64,000 bases of DNA from contig JAOASD010000004.1 in assembly GCA_025210265.1 (NCBI GenBank), positions 186,001-250,000 of the forward strand. Direction: 5' to 3'. Shown here piece after piece: positions 7,280 to 16,870 of the stretch. Source of the DNA: Pelagimonas sp. (lineage in GTDB: Bacteria > Pseudomonadota > Alphaproteobacteria > Rhodobacterales > Rhodobacteraceae). Positions within the stretch are counted from its first letter, which is position 1. Each line of letters starts with the position of its first letter. The notes under the pieces were generated by a model. It searched no databases. It had not been told where the DNA came from and was given only the letters and a program-made list of their open reading frames with translations. Made by a program: the position numbers and the translations under genes.

Positions 7280-9685
7280 ATGAAACATCCCCTCAACCCC
7301 TCTTACCCGGTGCTGCCGCTGCGCGACATTGTGGTGTTCCCGCATATGATCGTGCCGCTTTTTGTCGGGCGCGACAAATCCGTGCGCGCACTCGAAGAGG
7401 TGATGAACGACGACAAGCAGATCCTGCTGGCCAGTCAGATCGACCCGGCCGAGGACGATCCTGAGTCCGCAGGTATCTATAAGGCCGGTGTGCTGGCCAA
7501 TGTGCTGCAACTGCTGAAACTGCCCGATGGCACCGTCAAGGTGCTGGTCGAAGGTCAGGACCGGGTGCGCATCACGGACTACCTTGAAAATGATCGTTTT
7601 TTTGAGGCAAGCGCCGAATATTTGACGGAAATGCCCGGCGATGCCGAGGCCACCGAGGCCCTGCTGGGCAGCGTCGCCGAAGAATTTGAACGCTACGCCA
7701 AGGTCAAGAAAAACGTCCCCGAAGAGGCCATGGCCGCCGTGGGCGAGGCGCAGGATCCGGCCAAGCTGGCCGATCTGGTCGCAGGCCATCTGGGCATCGA
7801 GGTCAACCAGAAGCAAGAGCTGCTGGAGACCCTGTCCGTCAGCGAGCGACTGGAAAAGGTCTATGGGCTGATGCAGGGCGAAATGTCGGTTCTGCAGGTC
7901 GAGAAAAAGATCAAGACCCGCGTCAAAACCCAGATGGAGAAAACCCAGCGCGAATATTACCTGAATGAGCAGATGAAGGCCATTCAGAAGGAGCTGGGCG
8001 ACGGCGAAGAGGGCGAAGGCGAAATCGCCGAGCTGGAGGAAAAGATCTCCAACGCCAAGCTGTCCAAAGAGGCGCGCGAAAAGGCCGATGCCGAGATCAA
8101 AAAGCTGAAGAACATGTCCCCCATGTCCGCCGAGGCGACAGTGGTGCGCAATTATCTGGACTGGATGCTGTCGATCCCGTGGGGCACCAAATCCCGCGTG
8201 AAAAAGGATCTGGGCCGCGCCCAGGAGATCCTGGATAAAGATCACTACAGCCTCGACAAGGTCAAGGAACGCATCGTCGAATATCTTGCGGTGCAGGCGC
8301 GCTCGGCCAAGCTCAAGGGGCCGATCCTGTGCCTTGTTGGCCCTCCGGGTGTCGGTAAGACCTCGCTTGGCAAAAGCATGGCCAAGGCAACGGGCCGTGA
8401 ATTTATCCGCATCAGCCTGGGTGGCGTGCGCGATGAATCCGAGATCCGTGGCCACCGCCGCACCTATATCGGCTCTATGCCCGGCAAGATCATCCAGGCG
8501 CTGAAAAAGGCCAAGACGACCAACCCGCTGATCCTTCTCGATGAAATCGACAAGATGGGGCAGGATTTCCGCGGCGACCCGGCCTCGGCCATGCTGGAGG
8601 TGCTGGATCCCGAACAGAACGCCACTTTTGTGGACCACTATCTTGAGGTCGAATATGACCTCTCGAACGTGATGTTCGTGACCACCTCCAACAGCTACAA
8701 CATGCCCGGCCCCCTGCTGGACCGGATGGAGATCATCCCGCTGTCCGGCTATACCGAGGACGAAAAGCTGGAGATCGCCAAGCGCCATCTGGTCGATAAG
8801 CAGATCAAGAACCATGGTCTGAAAAAGGGCGAGTTCGAGGTGCAGGACGACGCGCTGACCGCCATCGTGCGGTATTACACGCGCGAGGCCGGGGTGCGGA
8901 ATCTGGAGCGTGAAATCGCCAAGCTGACCCGCAAGGCGGTGACCAAGATCGTCAAGAAAGAAGCCGAAACCGTCACGGTCTCGGCGGACAATATCGACGA
9001 TTTCCTTGGGGTGAAAAAGCACCGCTACGGTCTGGCCGAGGACGAGCATCAGGTCGGGGTTGTGACCGGGCTGGCCTATACCAGCGTGGGCGGCGATCTG
9101 CTGCATATCGAGGCGCTGAAACTGCCGGGCAAAGGTCGGATGAAAACCACCGGCAAGCTGGGCGATGTGATGAAGGAAAGCATCGAGGCAGCGGCCTCTT
9201 ATGTGCGCTCGATCTCGCCCGAGATTGGCGTCAAGCCGCCGAAATTCGACAAGCTGGACATCCACGTCCACGTGCCCGATGGTGCCACGCCCAAGGATGG
9301 GCCGTCGGCCGGTCTGGCCATGGTGACCTCGATTGTGTCGGTGCTGACCGGCATTCCGGTGCGCAAGGACATTGCCATGACCGGCGAGGTGTCCCTGCGT
9401 GGCAATGCCATGCCGATTGGCGGGCTGAAAGAAAAGCTGCTGGCGGCGCTGCGCGGCGGGATCAAGACCGTTCTCATCCCGGTTGAGAACGAAAAGGATC
9501 TGGCCGAGCTGCCGGACAATGTGAAAGACGGGCTGGAAATCATCCCGGTCAAACACGTGTCCGAAGTGCTGAAACTGGCGCTGATCGACACGCCCGAGCC
9601 CATCGAATGGGATGAGGAAGCCGAAGAGGCCGCCGCAGCCCTGAAAGTGTCCCAAGACACCGCTGCAGGGGCCACCGCACACTGA
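7280..9685 (+). CDS. lon: ATP-dependent protease La
   Basis: A cytoplasmic AAA+ serine protease that degrades misfolded proteins and specific regulators. The 801-residue length is typical of LonA. The N-terminal substrate-binding domain begins with YPVLPLRDIVVFPHM, followed by a coiled-coil region with a charged insert near residue 241. The ATPase has Walker A GPPGVGKT at residues 354-361 and Walker B ILLDEID at 418-424. The protease domain has the catalytic serine in PKDGPSAGLAM (Ser676) and the lysine in GGLKEKL (Lys719), the same spacing as the E. coli Ser679-Lys722 dyad. AAGGAAG precedes the ATG, and a strong intrinsic terminator follows. A sigma-32-like promoter lies upstream. Confidence 0.98.
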   Translation: MKHPLNPSYPVLPLRDIVVFPHMIVPLFVGRDKSVRALEEVMNDDKQILLASQIDPAEDDPESAGIYKAGVLANVLQLLKLPDGTVKVLVEGQDRVRITDYLENDRFFEASAEYLTEMPGDAEATEALLGSVAEEFERYAKVKKNVPEEAMAAVGEAQDPAKLADLVAGHLGIEVNQKQELLETLSVSERLEKVYGLMQGEMSVLQVEKKIKTRVKTQMEKTQREYYLNEQMKAIQKELGDGEEGEGEIAELEEKISNAKLSKEAREKADAEIKKLKNMSPMSAEATVVRNYLDWMLSIPWGTKSRVKKDLGRAQEILDKDHYSLDKVKERIVEYLAVQARSAKLKGPILCLVGPPGVGKTSLGKSMAKATGREFIRISLGGVRDESEIRGHRRTYIGSMPGKIIQALKKAKTTNPLILLDEIDKMGQDFRGDPASAMLEVLDPEQNATFVDHYLEVEYDLSNVMFVTTSNSYNMPGPLLDRMEIIPLSGYTEDEKLEIAKRHLVDKQIKNHGLKKGEFEVQDDALTAIVRYYTREAGVRNLEREIAKLTRKAVTKIVKKEAETVTVSADNIDDFLGVKKHRYGLAEDEHQVGVVTGLAYTSVGGDLLHIEALKLPGKGRMKTTGKLGDVMKESIEAAASYVRSISPEIGVKPPKFDKLDIHVHVPDGATPKDGPSAGLAMVTSIVSVLTGIPVRKDIAMTGEVSLRGNAMPIGGLKEKLLAALRGGIKTVLIPVENEKDLAELPDNVKDGLEIIPVKHVSEVLKLALIDTPEPIEWDEEAEEAAAALKVSQDTAAGATAH

Positions 9686-9715
9686 TCGCACCTGAGTGCA
9701 GGTATCAAAAAACAC

Positions 9716-9743
9716 AAAAGCCCCGGCAGCGTCCGGGGCTTTT
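9716..9743 (+). terminator. intrinsic terminator of lon
   Basis: An 11-base-pair stem (9716-9726 pairing with 9733-9743, core GCCCCGG/CCGGGGC) with a six-base loop and a TTTT end, 31 bases after the lon stop codon. The A-rich left arm would also give a U-tract on the opposite strand. Confidence 0.85.
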
Positions 9744-9786
9744 GCATATCAGCCCTTCAGATCACAATCTGACCACGGGTGGGCAT

Positions 9787-9813
9787 AAAAAAACAGGCAC
9801 CGTTGGGTGCCTG
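9787..9813 (-). terminator. intrinsic terminator of the small exported-protein gene
   Basis: The stem CAGGCACC (9794-9801) pairs with GGTGCCTG (9806-9813) around a GTTG loop. On the reverse strand it is followed by seven T residues (9793-9787). It lies downstream of the reverse-strand gene ending at 9870. Between the two is a slippery run of CTGC/CTGT/CTAT tetranucleotides (9811-9843). Confidence 0.75.
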
Positions 9814-9869
9814 CCTGTCTGTCTATCTATCTGCCTGCCTGTCATGCGCAGGGCGAGGTGATGCCCGGC

Positions 9870-10061
9870 TTAGTTTGCCAGGCCCACGCTGAACACGATC
9901 ACAGTGGTCAGGCCCAGCACCAGCGGCGCAGAGGGCGTGCTGCTTTCTGCGGCGGCGGTCATGATGACTTCGGGCGCGACAATCGGGTCGGTCGGGCCAG
10001 AGGCCAGCGCCGGAGTGGCCAGAGCAGCGGAAATTGCGAAAACGGCGAGTGTCTTTTTCAT
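9870..10061 (-). CDS. small exported protein with C-terminal hydrophobic segment
   Basis: A 63-residue protein that begins at the ATG at 10061; the frame opens ten codons earlier, but MKKTLAVFAISAALATPALA is a textbook signal peptide, so this start is preferred. The mature part is short: a proline-containing linker (SGPTDPIVAPEVIMTAA), a serine/alanine patch, and a hydrophobic C-terminus (APLVLGLTTVIVFSVGL) that could be a membrane anchor. Rhodobacterales genomes carry many small proteins with this layout; their function is not established. It is transcribed alone and has its own terminator. The gene looks real from its signal peptide and terminator, not from any recognised domain. Confidence 0.65.
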   Translation of the reverse strand: MKKTLAVFAISAALATPALASGPTDPIVAPEVIMTAAAESSTPSAPLVLGLTTVIVFSVGLAN

Positions 10062-10251
10062 ATCAGTCCCCAGAAGCAAAACACAGATCACAGCGAGGTT
10101 TTCGCGCTGCAGGGGGTTTTGTCAAGCTGGGGGACCGGGGCTGTGGTCTTTCTGCACCGCTGTGCGGTTTGAAAATCCTGCAATCGCGGGGGAATTTGCT
10201 GTGTTTCTCCTCTTGCGCTCTGCGGAATCAGAGGATATTTAGCGCGCTACC

Positions 10252-10326
10252 GGGTGATTAGCTCAGTGGTAGAGCGCTTCGTTCACATCGAAGATGTCAG
10301 GAGTTCAAATCTCTTATCACCCACCA
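10252..10326 (+). tRNA. tRNA-Val (CAC)
   Basis: A 75-base cloverleaf with encoded CCA. The acceptor GGGTGAT (10252-10258) pairs with ATCACCC (10316-10322). The D stem is GCTC/GAGC. The anticodon stem CTTCG/CGAAG holds the loop TTCACAT with anticodon CAC at 10284-10286. The T loop is TTCAAAT. Confidence 0.93.
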
Positions 10327-10416
10327 GAATTTGGGGTCTGACCCCAGGGCGCGCCTGAAAATGGCGCGCCTTTTTCGTTTCAAGACAAGTGTTTGGCTGC
10401 GACGTCGTCCAGGGGC

Positions 10417-10623
10417 CTATCCCAGTCGCTTCAACTGGGCGGCCAGATGCATGGCGTCCAGTTCCGCGCGCAGGGTCGGGTCCATGGGATCGCTGTGATA
10501 GGGCGGGGCGGCGATGTCGCGGCACAGGCTGGGCGCGCGGTTTAACGCATCGCGGCGTTGGGCAGCCGCATGAGAGGGGCGCCCGGTCAGGGCCTTGAAC
10601 CGGCGGCGGGAAATGATCGGCAT
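10417..10623 (-). CDS. small unknown protein, predicted SoxR target
   Basis: A 68-residue basic protein starting at the ATG at 10623, which has an AGGACAG ribosome-binding site. Upstream codons in the same frame run into the operator region and are not preferred. Visible features are an N-terminal MPIISRRRFKALTGRPSHAAA, a central DALNRAPSLCRDI with the only cysteine, and a helical C-terminus LRAELDAMHLAAQLKRLG. There is no signal peptide. I do not recognise the family. The gene is divergent from soxR, and an 18-base SoxR-type palindrome lies 42 bases upstream with a -35 element and a 19-base spacer facing this gene, the geometry of the enterobacterial soxS promoter. It is therefore predicted to be induced by redox-cycling compounds. 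Confidence 0.62.
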   Translation of the reverse strand: MPIISRRRFKALTGRPSHAAAQRRDALNRAPSLCRDIAAPPYHSDPMDPTLRAELDAMHLAAQLKRLG

Positions 10624-10655
10624 GGTCTGTCCTTTCAGAATCACTTGACCCTCGC

Positions 10656-10686
10656 ATCGTGCTTCCTCAAGTTCACTTGAGGTCAA
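10656..10686 (-). promoter_or_regulatory. SoxR-type promoter and operator
   Basis: The palindrome CCTCAAGTTCACTTGAGG (10665-10682) differs at one base from the E. coli soxS operator CCTCAAGTTAACTTGAGG. On the reverse strand it sits between TTGACC (10686-10681) and a weak CACGAT (10661-10656), separated by 19 bases. That over-long spacer is the hallmark of MerR-family activated promoters. The promoter points at the 68-residue gene, while soxR reads the other way. Confidence 0.88.
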
Positions 10687-10708
10687 GCGCAATCAGAGGG
10701 GCCGCACC

Positions 10709-11176
10709 ATGCCCAAATCCGCCAAACCCAATGATCTGAGCGTCGGCGACATGGCCAAACGCGCCGGTGTCGCCGTGTCGACCCTGCATTATTATGAATC
10801 CGAAGGCCTGATCCAAAGCTGGCGCACCCCGGCCAACCATCGGCGCTATGATCGCCGTGAATTGCGCCGCGTTGCGGTGATCCGTGTGGCCCAGAGCCTG
10901 GGCATTCCTTTGGCAGAGATCCGTGAAATGCTGGGCATCGTCCCGCAGGGTGCCGCCGTGGGCAAAGCCCATTGGCAGGCCGCGTCGCAGAAATGGCGCG
11001 ACGGGCTAGAGGCGCGGATCACCCTGCTGGAACGTCTGCACGATCAGCTGGATCACTGCATGGGCTGTGGCTGCCTGTCGCTAGAACACTGCCCGCTATA
11101 CAATCCATCGGACCAGCTGTCGGCCCGTGGCGACGGCCCGGTACGCTGGATGTCCCCGTCGGATGAAAAGGATTGA
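10709..11176 (+). CDS. soxR: redox-sensing MerR-family activator SoxR
   Basis: A 155-residue cytoplasmic regulator that senses redox-cycling drugs or superoxide stress through a [2Fe-2S] cluster. The N-terminal winged helix begins LSVGDMAKRAGVAVSTLHYY (residues 10-29), continues with the wing (NHRRYDRRELRR), and is followed by a dimerisation helix. The cluster ligands are in CMGCGCLSLEHC, cysteines 117, 120, 122 and 128, with the CX2CXCX5C spacing specific to SoxR. Length and motifs match the family closely. In alphaproteobacteria SoxR commonly controls small sets of genes directly, without SoxS; here the matching operator lies in the 85-base divergent spacer. The gene sits between two valine tRNA genes. 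Confidence 0.95.
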   Translation: MPKSAKPNDLSVGDMAKRAGVAVSTLHYYESEGLIQSWRTPANHRRYDRRELRRVAVIRVAQSLGIPLAEIREMLGIVPQGAAVGKAHWQAASQKWRDGLEARITLLERLHDQLDHCMGCGCLSLEHCPLYNPSDQLSARGDGPVRWMSPSDEKD

Positions 11177-11235
11177 AATTTGCTGTCAAAGGGGGCTTGC
11201 CAATCCCGGCGACTTGTTGCAAATACCGCGTCACC

Positions 11236-11311
<76 letters not shown>

Positions 11312-11360
11312 TTCCCTCCGTAAAAGCGCGACTCTACCTTCAGCTATCTCTTATGTGCTG

Positions 11361-11690
11361 TTAGGCAAAGTCGTTAGCTGTTGGGGGATCTATGTTTTCG
11401 AACAAATCGGGAGTGCCCTCGTGGCGACGTTTGGGAAGGTTTTTACCTCTATCAAAACAGGGGTGTTTCACTCTGTGTAACCCTTTTGCCCCTTCGAAAT
11501 GAGCCCAGCCCTTATTTTTCATTCTAACGGTAATGATCTGGGCCCCGCATTCCGGGCAGCTATGGCGCTGTATGTGCGTCTTTTTCTTTGATGTGGAAGA
11601 GGTGGAAGTGAATACAATCGCGCTTCTGACTTGAATGATTTTCCCATTCTTCCCGGTTTTTGTGTATGCTCTTCGTCGATGCCATCCCAT
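11361..11690 (-). CDS. hypothetical zinc-ribbon-like protein
   Basis: A 109-residue ORF starting at the ATG at 11690. The N-terminal half is basic (MGWHRRRAYTKTGKNGKII). The C-terminal half has a CPEC pair in SCPECGAQIITVRM and then HFEGAKGLHRVKHPCF, where histidines and one cysteine could complete a metal site. The base composition is clearly more AT-rich than the surrounding genes, and the codon use differs. It lies just downstream of a tRNA gene, a common place for acquired DNA, although no integrase or duplicated tRNA end is seen. The start is uncertain and another frame is also open over the 5' part. Function unknown; nucleic-acid binding is possible but not shown. Confidence 0.5.
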   Translation of the reverse strand: MGWHRRRAYTKTGKNGKIIQVRSAIVFTSTSSTSKKKTHIQRHSCPECGAQIITVRMKNKGWAHFEGAKGLHRVKHPCFDRGKNLPKRRHEGTPDLFENIDPPTANDFA

Positions 11691-11872
11691 ACTTGTTCCC
11701 CAATAAGACGCTGCTTGGGAAATTTAATGCCCGAGTTGATTTGAAATCAACTTTCGATTGAGAGTGTGGGTTTCTCAGCTCTGCCAACTGCAGTGAAAAT
11801 GTTTTTTTACTGTGCCATTGTTCGATGCGCTGTTCGGCCAGACGTAGTTGCAGTGTCTCTTGTGTTGGAGGT

Positions 11873-14800
11873 TCAGAAAATGAAATCCTGCGCATCCAGA
11901 TAGAAATCGTTGGCGTTCAGCAGGGTGATCGTGTCGCCTTTGCCGGTTGTGATGACCAGATGCGGGCCTGTATCTGTAAGGTGATTGTTCACCAGATCCT
12001 GAAAGGAATTGATCGAGTTGATCCGGCTGAGGTCGATCTTTTCATCACCCGAAAACAGGTCGAAATCCACGATTGTGTCGTCGCCAAACCCATCTGCAAA
12101 GACAAATAGATCCGCGCCATTGCCGCCCGAAAGCGTGTCATTCCCGGTATTTCCGACCAACGTGTCCGCATCATAACCGCCGCTGAGCACGTCTCCGCCG
12201 CGCCCGCCAACCAGGCTGTCATCGCCTGCGCCGCCACTCAGCGTGTCGGCCCCGCTGCCGCCGCGCAGCGTGTCATTGCCATTCTCGCCCCCCAGCGTGT
12301 CACGGTCATTTCCGCCATCCAGAAAATCACCGTGATCGCCGCCCACCAGCCAGTCATGGCCACCGCCGCCGATCAGGCTGTCAGTGCCGTCGCCACCCTC
12401 CAGTCGGTCAGGCGATCCGCCGCCGCGCAGCGTGTCATTGCCCATCTCGCCATAAAGCGAATCCGCCCCTTTGGAGCCATCCAGCAGATCGCCTCCGTCG
12501 CCGCCCCACAGCGTATCCGCGCCCGCACCGCCCAGCAGCTCATCCGCGCCGCTTAGGCCCAGCACCTCGTCATGGCCCGCGCGGGCCAGCACCGTGTCAT
12601 CGCCATCGGTGCCGACCTCATAGCCGTCAAAGCGATTGCCCAGAATGCGGCCATCGACCTCGAACTCCAGCAGGTAAGACCCGATATAGCCCGACTGCAT
12701 GTCGATATAATACGTGCCCGCGGTGGTGGCCGTGCCGGTGATGATCTCGCGGTTGTCGTCAGACTGGCTGTCATCCAGCCCGGCCACCTCGACCCCGTTT
12801 GCGTCGCGCAGGGTCAGGTTGTGATAAATGGTGTTGCTGCGGATCAGATCCGTCATCACAACCGAGAAACTCTGCCCGGCGCTCAGTGTCACCGCAACCT
12901 GATCGCCGGTGTCATAATCGGCGTCATTGTAGTTCATGTTGCCTTCGAAATCATCGCCCGCCTGCAGCTGATAGGGGGAGGTGAAATCGCCAGGCGCGTC
13001 GGTCAGTTCGGTCTGATCCGCGCTCAGACTGGTTGTGCCGGTCTGGATCACATAAGAGGTCGTGTTGCCGCTATCGACCGACAGGTAGTAGACGCCGCTG
13101 TTCAACACCGTGCCGCGCATCACCAGCTGGCTATTGTCGGACAGGCTGCCGTGATGGGTGGCGACCACATTGCCCGTCGCATCGCGCAGGCTGAAATCCG
13201 CATAGCGCGCCAGCGGGCCGGTGAGTAGGAATTCGTAATCCTGACCCGATGTCAGCTGGACCCGGTACCAGTCGCCATCCTGATAGTCATACTCGCTGCC
13301 AATCGGATTGCCATTCAGTGCGCCCGCGACGCTTTCTCCGATGTTTAGGTCATAGAGCGTGCCTGTGTTGCCCGCCGCGTCATGCAGTTCGGTGATGTCC
13401 TGGGGCAGGGTGGGGCTGGTCATTTCCAGCAGATAGTCGCCGGTATTGCCGCTTTGGATGGCGATGTAGAACGTGCCGCTGCTCAGCGCGGTGCCTTCCA
13501 GCACGCGCTGCGTGCCATCAGAGGCGGTGCTGTCATGTTCGGCAATCTGGTTGCCAAGCGCATCATACAGCTCAACCGCCGCATAGCGTGCCACGGCCCC
13601 GGTCAGGACAAAGCGATAATCCTGCCCTTGGGTCAGTGTGACCTCGACCCAGTCGCCATGCTGGTAATCCAGATCCGCGGTATTCAGTCGCCCGGCAAAG
13701 CTCTGCCCCGGCGCAAGGCTGTAATCGGTCTCGCCATGGGCAAAGGTTTCGCGCAGTTCGGTCAAGCTGGGCGTCAGGGTGACGGCATCCACCTGAACCG
13801 TGTAGGTGCCGGTACCGGTGCTGGTCAGTTGCAGGTAGTAGGTTCCTGCCTCAGTCACGGTGCCTTCGATCACGGAGGCGCTGTAATCGGACAGCCCGCC
13901 ATTGGGCCGCGCCACCAGGCGCCCTTCGCTGTCATAAAGTTCCAGCGTCAGATTGCCGATTGTGCCCTCGGTCGCGGTAAAGCGGTAATCCTGCCCGGCC
14001 AGCAGGTCGATCTGGAACCAGTCGCCCTGATCCCCATTCAGGAAACTGTACTGGATCTCGCCTGCCTGCGCGGTGCCAAGGGTCAGCACACCGCCCTTTT
14101 CGCTGCCGGGTTCATAGCTTTCGTCCAGGCGATCCGCCAGCGGGGTGGGGAAGCCCGGCGGGGTGATCGGCTCGATCGCGTCCAGGCTGGTGCCCCAGGT
14201 GCCGCCAAAGGCGGTATCGGCATGGGACAGCGCGGTTGACACGGCATTGCCGAAATTATCCGCGATATTGCGCAGCAGGTCGTAATCATCGAACCGGCCT
14301 GCCTCGATCTTCCAGTCGGATTTGCCGGTGACTGACAGGATGTCAAAGAACAGATCCACCGCACCCAGCACGTAATTGGTCACAGCGGCGGTTTCCGGGG
14401 TCAGCGTGTAGACATCGGCAATCAGTTTGAGCCCATCGGTCAGCAGATCCACCGCCTCATAGGCGTTGATCCAGATCGCATCGGCCAGGAAATCCCGGCT
14501 CAGCCCGCTCAGGTTTGTGTCCTGAACCGCGTCCAGCAGGGCGGATTGTTCCTGCCACAGGGCAACACTGTCGATCAGGATCGCGATCCCGTCGATCAGA
14601 TTGTCGACAATGCCCGAATGGCAGGCACCGTTGAACAGCGCGTCAATATCCTGCGCCGCATTGGTGATGCTGTTGAGCGTGGACAGGATGCTGCCCACCG
14701 CCAGCGCCTTGTCCACGTCCGAGGCATTGGAGAACAGCACCTGCACATTGCCCATGATCGACGCCACCCCGGTGCCGGTGGTTTCAATCAGCTGGCGGAA

Positions 14801-15346
14801 CTCGGTATAGCGGATATTGGACAGGCCCAGCGTGGCAGCCAGCGTGTCGTAATGCCCGTTGGTCAGCCCGGCCACATGGCCGCTGATTGCGCTGGCGGTG
14901 TTGGACAGCCCACCGGCCCCGGCAATCACCGCGTCATAGAAGACATCGACAAAGCCATAGGTGATTGTGAACAGTTCCTGCACATCGACCCACAGATAAT
15001 CATACCAGCGCGGCGAGGCGTCCGAGAGCACGTTGTTATAGCTGCTTTCCAGCAGGCTGATCGCGCTGCGCAGATCATCGGCGGCGTTGCTGTTCACGCT
15101 GTCCAGATAGGCCAGCAGCGGATCCAGATTGCCCGACACGGCGCGCAGATTGTTGCTGACATGGGCGAAATATTCGATGTCGCTGACAAAATCCTGCACA
15201 TTGATTGCCGCATCCAGCAGCGAATTGGGTGCCAGCGACGCGCCGCTCAGGCTGGCAACCGTTGTGGCCACATCTGTGGGCAGCGCAAAGAAATTCTCGG
15301 CAGCGTAGTCATTCAACGCATCGCGCACACTCGGCATCTGGCTCAC
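11873..15346 (-). CDS. large RTX protein with four beta-sandwich modules
   Basis: A predicted type I-secreted, calcium-binding protein of 1157 residues without an N-terminal signal peptide. Residues 1 to about 410 are helical and unassigned. From about 415 to 890 come four similar modules of about 115 residues, each with a phrase like [20 protein letters not shown], a strand pair around LYDxxGN, and a TYYLQLTS-like ending; this resembles the bacterial pre-peptidase C-terminal (PPC) fold. About 900-1075 holds hemolysin-type repeats of the GGxGxDxLxG pattern, then [19 protein letters not shown] and a C-terminal DAQDFIF tail, typical of a type I secretion signal. No protease motif is seen, and no type I transporter is encoded in the window. 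A likely role is an extracellular adhesin or matrix protein. Confidence 0.85.
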   Translation of the reverse strand: MSQMPSVRDALNDYAAENFFALPTDVATTVASLSGASLAPNSLLDAAINVQDFVSDIEYFAHVSNNLRAVSGNLDPLLAYLDSVNSNAADDLRSAISLLESSYNNVLSDASPRWYDYLWVDVQELFTITYGFVDVFYDAVIAGAGGLSNTASAISGHVAGLTNGHYDTLAATLGLSNIRYTEFRQLIETTGTGVASIMGNVQVLFSNASDVDKALAVGSILSTLNSITNAAQDIDALFNGACHSGIVDNLIDGIAILIDSVALWQEQSALLDAVQDTNLSGLSRDFLADAIWINAYEAVDLLTDGLKLIADVYTLTPETAAVTNYVLGAVDLFFDILSVTGKSDWKIEAGRFDDYDLLRNIADNFGNAVSTALSHADTAFGGTWGTSLDAIEPITPPGFPTPLADRLDESYEPGSEKGGVLTLGTAQAGEIQYSFLNGDQGDWFQIDLLAGQDYRFTATEGTIGNLTLELYDSEGRLVARPNGGLSDYSASVIEGTVTEAGTYYLQLTSTGTGTYTVQVDAVTLTPSLTELRETFAHGETDYSLAPGQSFAGRLNTADLDYQHGDWVEVTLTQGQDYRFVLTGAVARYAAVELYDALGNQIAEHDSTASDGTQRVLEGTALSSGTFYIAIQSGNTGDYLLEMTSPTLPQDITELHDAAGNTGTLYDLNIGESVAGALNGNPIGSEYDYQDGDWYRVQLTSGQDYEFLLTGPLARYADFSLRDATGNVVATHHGSLSDNSQLVMRGTVLNSGVYYLSVDSGNTTSYVIQTGTTSLSADQTELTDAPGDFTSPYQLQAGDDFEGNMNYNDADYDTGDQVAVTLSAGQSFSVVMTDLIRSNTIYHNLTLRDANGVEVAGLDDSQSDDNREIITGTATTAGTYYIDMQSGYIGSYLLEFEVDGRILGNRFDGYEVGTDGDDTVLARAGHDEVLGLSGADELLGGAGADTLWGGDGGDLLDGSKGADSLYGEMGNDTLRGGGSPDRLEGGDGTDSLIGGGGHDWLVGGDHGDFLDGGNDRDTLGGENGNDTLRGGSGADTLSGGAGDDSLVGGRGGDVLSGGYDADTLVGNTGNDTLSGGNGADLFVFADGFGDDTIVDFDLFSGDEKIDLSRINSINSFQDLVNNHLTDTGPHLVITTGKGDTITLLNANDFYLDAQDFIF

Positions 15347-15521
15347 CCTTCACACAGGACCGCGTTGGGCTTTGGGCCGGATCGCGCTGGTCTTGAAAAT
15401 CTTTCAGTATTGACGGGAGTTTATGAAAGGCCCGCACCGCAAAGTCCAGCGCAGATGATTGACCTGCCCCGCCCGCACTGACAGGGTGCGGCGCGATTGC
15501 AACCGCACAGAAGGGCCGGCC

Positions 15522-16790
15522 ATGTCTGAACATATCCTGTGGGCAGAAAGCGCCGAGGAACCGGCCCCGCAAACCGACGCCACGCTGCAGGGCGTTGTGG
15601 ATGTGGCGGTGATCGGGGGTGGCTATACGGGCCTGTCCACCGCCTTGTTTGCCGCGCAGGCCGGGATGGCGGTGCATCTGGTCGAGGCCGAAGAGATCGG
15701 TTTTGGCGGGTCAGGGCGCAATGTCGGGCTGGTGAATGCCGGGCTCTGGCTGCCGCCGGGCCAGTTGATAAAGGCGCTTGGCCCCGAGTACGGCCCCGGC
15801 TTTGTGCGCCTGTTCGGCGAAGGCCCGGCGCAGGTGTTCGACCTGATCGAAAAGCACCAGATCCGCTGCGAGGCCCGGCGCGAGGGCACAATCCACGCGG
15901 CCCATTCCCCCAAAGGTCTGGAGGATCTGCGTACGCGCGCCGAGGCCTGGGAAAAGCTGGGCGCGCCGGTTTCGCTGATCAGCGCCGAGGACACCGCCGC
16001 GCTGAGTGGCACACAGGCCTATTGCGGCGGGCTGCTGGATCGCCGCGCAGGCACGGTGAACCCGATGGGCTATGCGCGGGGTCTGGCCCGTGCCGCGCTG
16101 GGCGCGGGGGCGCGGATCACCTGCGGCGCGCGGGTCACGGGGCTGCGTCGGGACAACGGGCTGTGGCAGGTTCAGACCGGCAAGGGCGCATTGGCGGCGC
16201 GTCAGGTTGTGCTGGCCACCAATGCCTATGCGGATGGGCTGTGGCCCGGCCTTACGCAAAGCTGGACCGAGATCAATTTCTTTCAGATCGCCACAGCGCC
16301 TTTGGGGCCCGAGGCCGCGGCGATTTTGCCAAAAGGGCAGGGGCTGTGGGACACGGCGACCATCATGACCTCGCTGCGGCGCGACGCGGCGGGGCGGATC
16401 ATTCTGGGTGCCATGGGTCGGCTGCATGGTGACCGGACCGGGGGGCTCAGCGCCGCCTGGGCGCGCCGCCGCCTGCGCCGCCTGTTCCCGGATCTGCAGA
16501 TCCCCGCGTTTGAGGGCGCATGGGATGGGCGCATCGCCATGACCCAGGATTACCTGCCCCGGCTGTGCCGCCTTGAGGACGGGGTCTGGGCACCCATGGG
16601 CTATAATGGGCGTGGCATCACCACGGGCACCCTGTTTGGTCGCGCGTTGGCTGAGGTTCTGCGCGGTGCCCCTGAAAGCAGCCTGCCTTTGCCTGTCACC
16701 ACCCCGCAGCCTCAGCCGCTGACCGGCCTGCGCCGTACGGCTCTGGGGGCTGTATTTTCCGCAAATCAGGCCTTTCGCAGTGTCCTCTGA
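15522..16790 (+). CDS. FAD-dependent amine/amino-acid oxidoreductase (DAO family)
   Basis: A 422-residue flavoprotein from the ATG at 15522; the frame is open further upstream, but the family N-terminus fits this start. The dinucleotide-binding motif is VAVIGGGYTGLSTALFAAQ (from about residue 28) followed by the acidic VEAEEIGFGGSGRNVGLVN, which contacts the adenosine and the flavin. The C-terminus has WAPMGYNGRGITTGTLFGR, the second FAD contact of the D-amino-acid oxidase fold. Overall it resembles gamma-glutamylputrescine oxidase-like enzymes (PuuB/OrdL), which oxidise a secondary or primary amine. An XRE-cupin regulator follows 80 bases downstream on the same strand, the arrangement often seen for polyamine-catabolism genes. 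Substrate unproven. Confidence 0.8.
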   Translation: MSEHILWAESAEEPAPQTDATLQGVVDVAVIGGGYTGLSTALFAAQAGMAVHLVEAEEIGFGGSGRNVGLVNAGLWLPPGQLIKALGPEYGPGFVRLFGEGPAQVFDLIEKHQIRCEARREGTIHAAHSPKGLEDLRTRAEAWEKLGAPVSLISAEDTAALSGTQAYCGGLLDRRAGTVNPMGYARGLARAALGAGARITCGARVTGLRRDNGLWQVQTGKGALAARQVVLATNAYADGLWPGLTQSWTEINFFQIATAPLGPEAAAILPKGQGLWDTATIMTSLRRDAAGRIILGAMGRLHGDRTGGLSAAWARRRLRRLFPDLQIPAFEGAWDGRIAMTQDYLPRLCRLEDGVWAPMGYNGRGITTGTLFGRALAEVLRGAPESSLPLPVTTPQPQPLTGLRRTALGAVFSANQAFRSVL

Positions 16791-16870
16791 CCGGTGCGTC
16801 CGGGAAACCATTTGCCCGAAATGCCCCTGCAGCGGTATCCTGCCCTATGGCCAAGGGCGTGGGGGCGGAC

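Noticed and set aside
7205-9715. Reverse-strand 836-codon open frame across lon
   Set aside because: It is the antisense of lon. The forward protein has all Lon motifs in order, while the reverse frame is a histidine- and glycine-rich shadow.
11560-11895. Reverse-strand 111-codon open frame overlapping the RTX stop
   Set aside because: It overlaps both the zinc-ribbon ORF and the RTX gene. The zinc-ribbon frame has a metal-binding motif and better codon pattern, so this frame is treated as a shadow, although its composition makes the choice uncertain.
12200-12600. CRISPR-like array in the RTX region
   Set aside because: The repeats are nine-codon hemolysin-type repeats in a reading frame, with varied bases and no constant spacer size.
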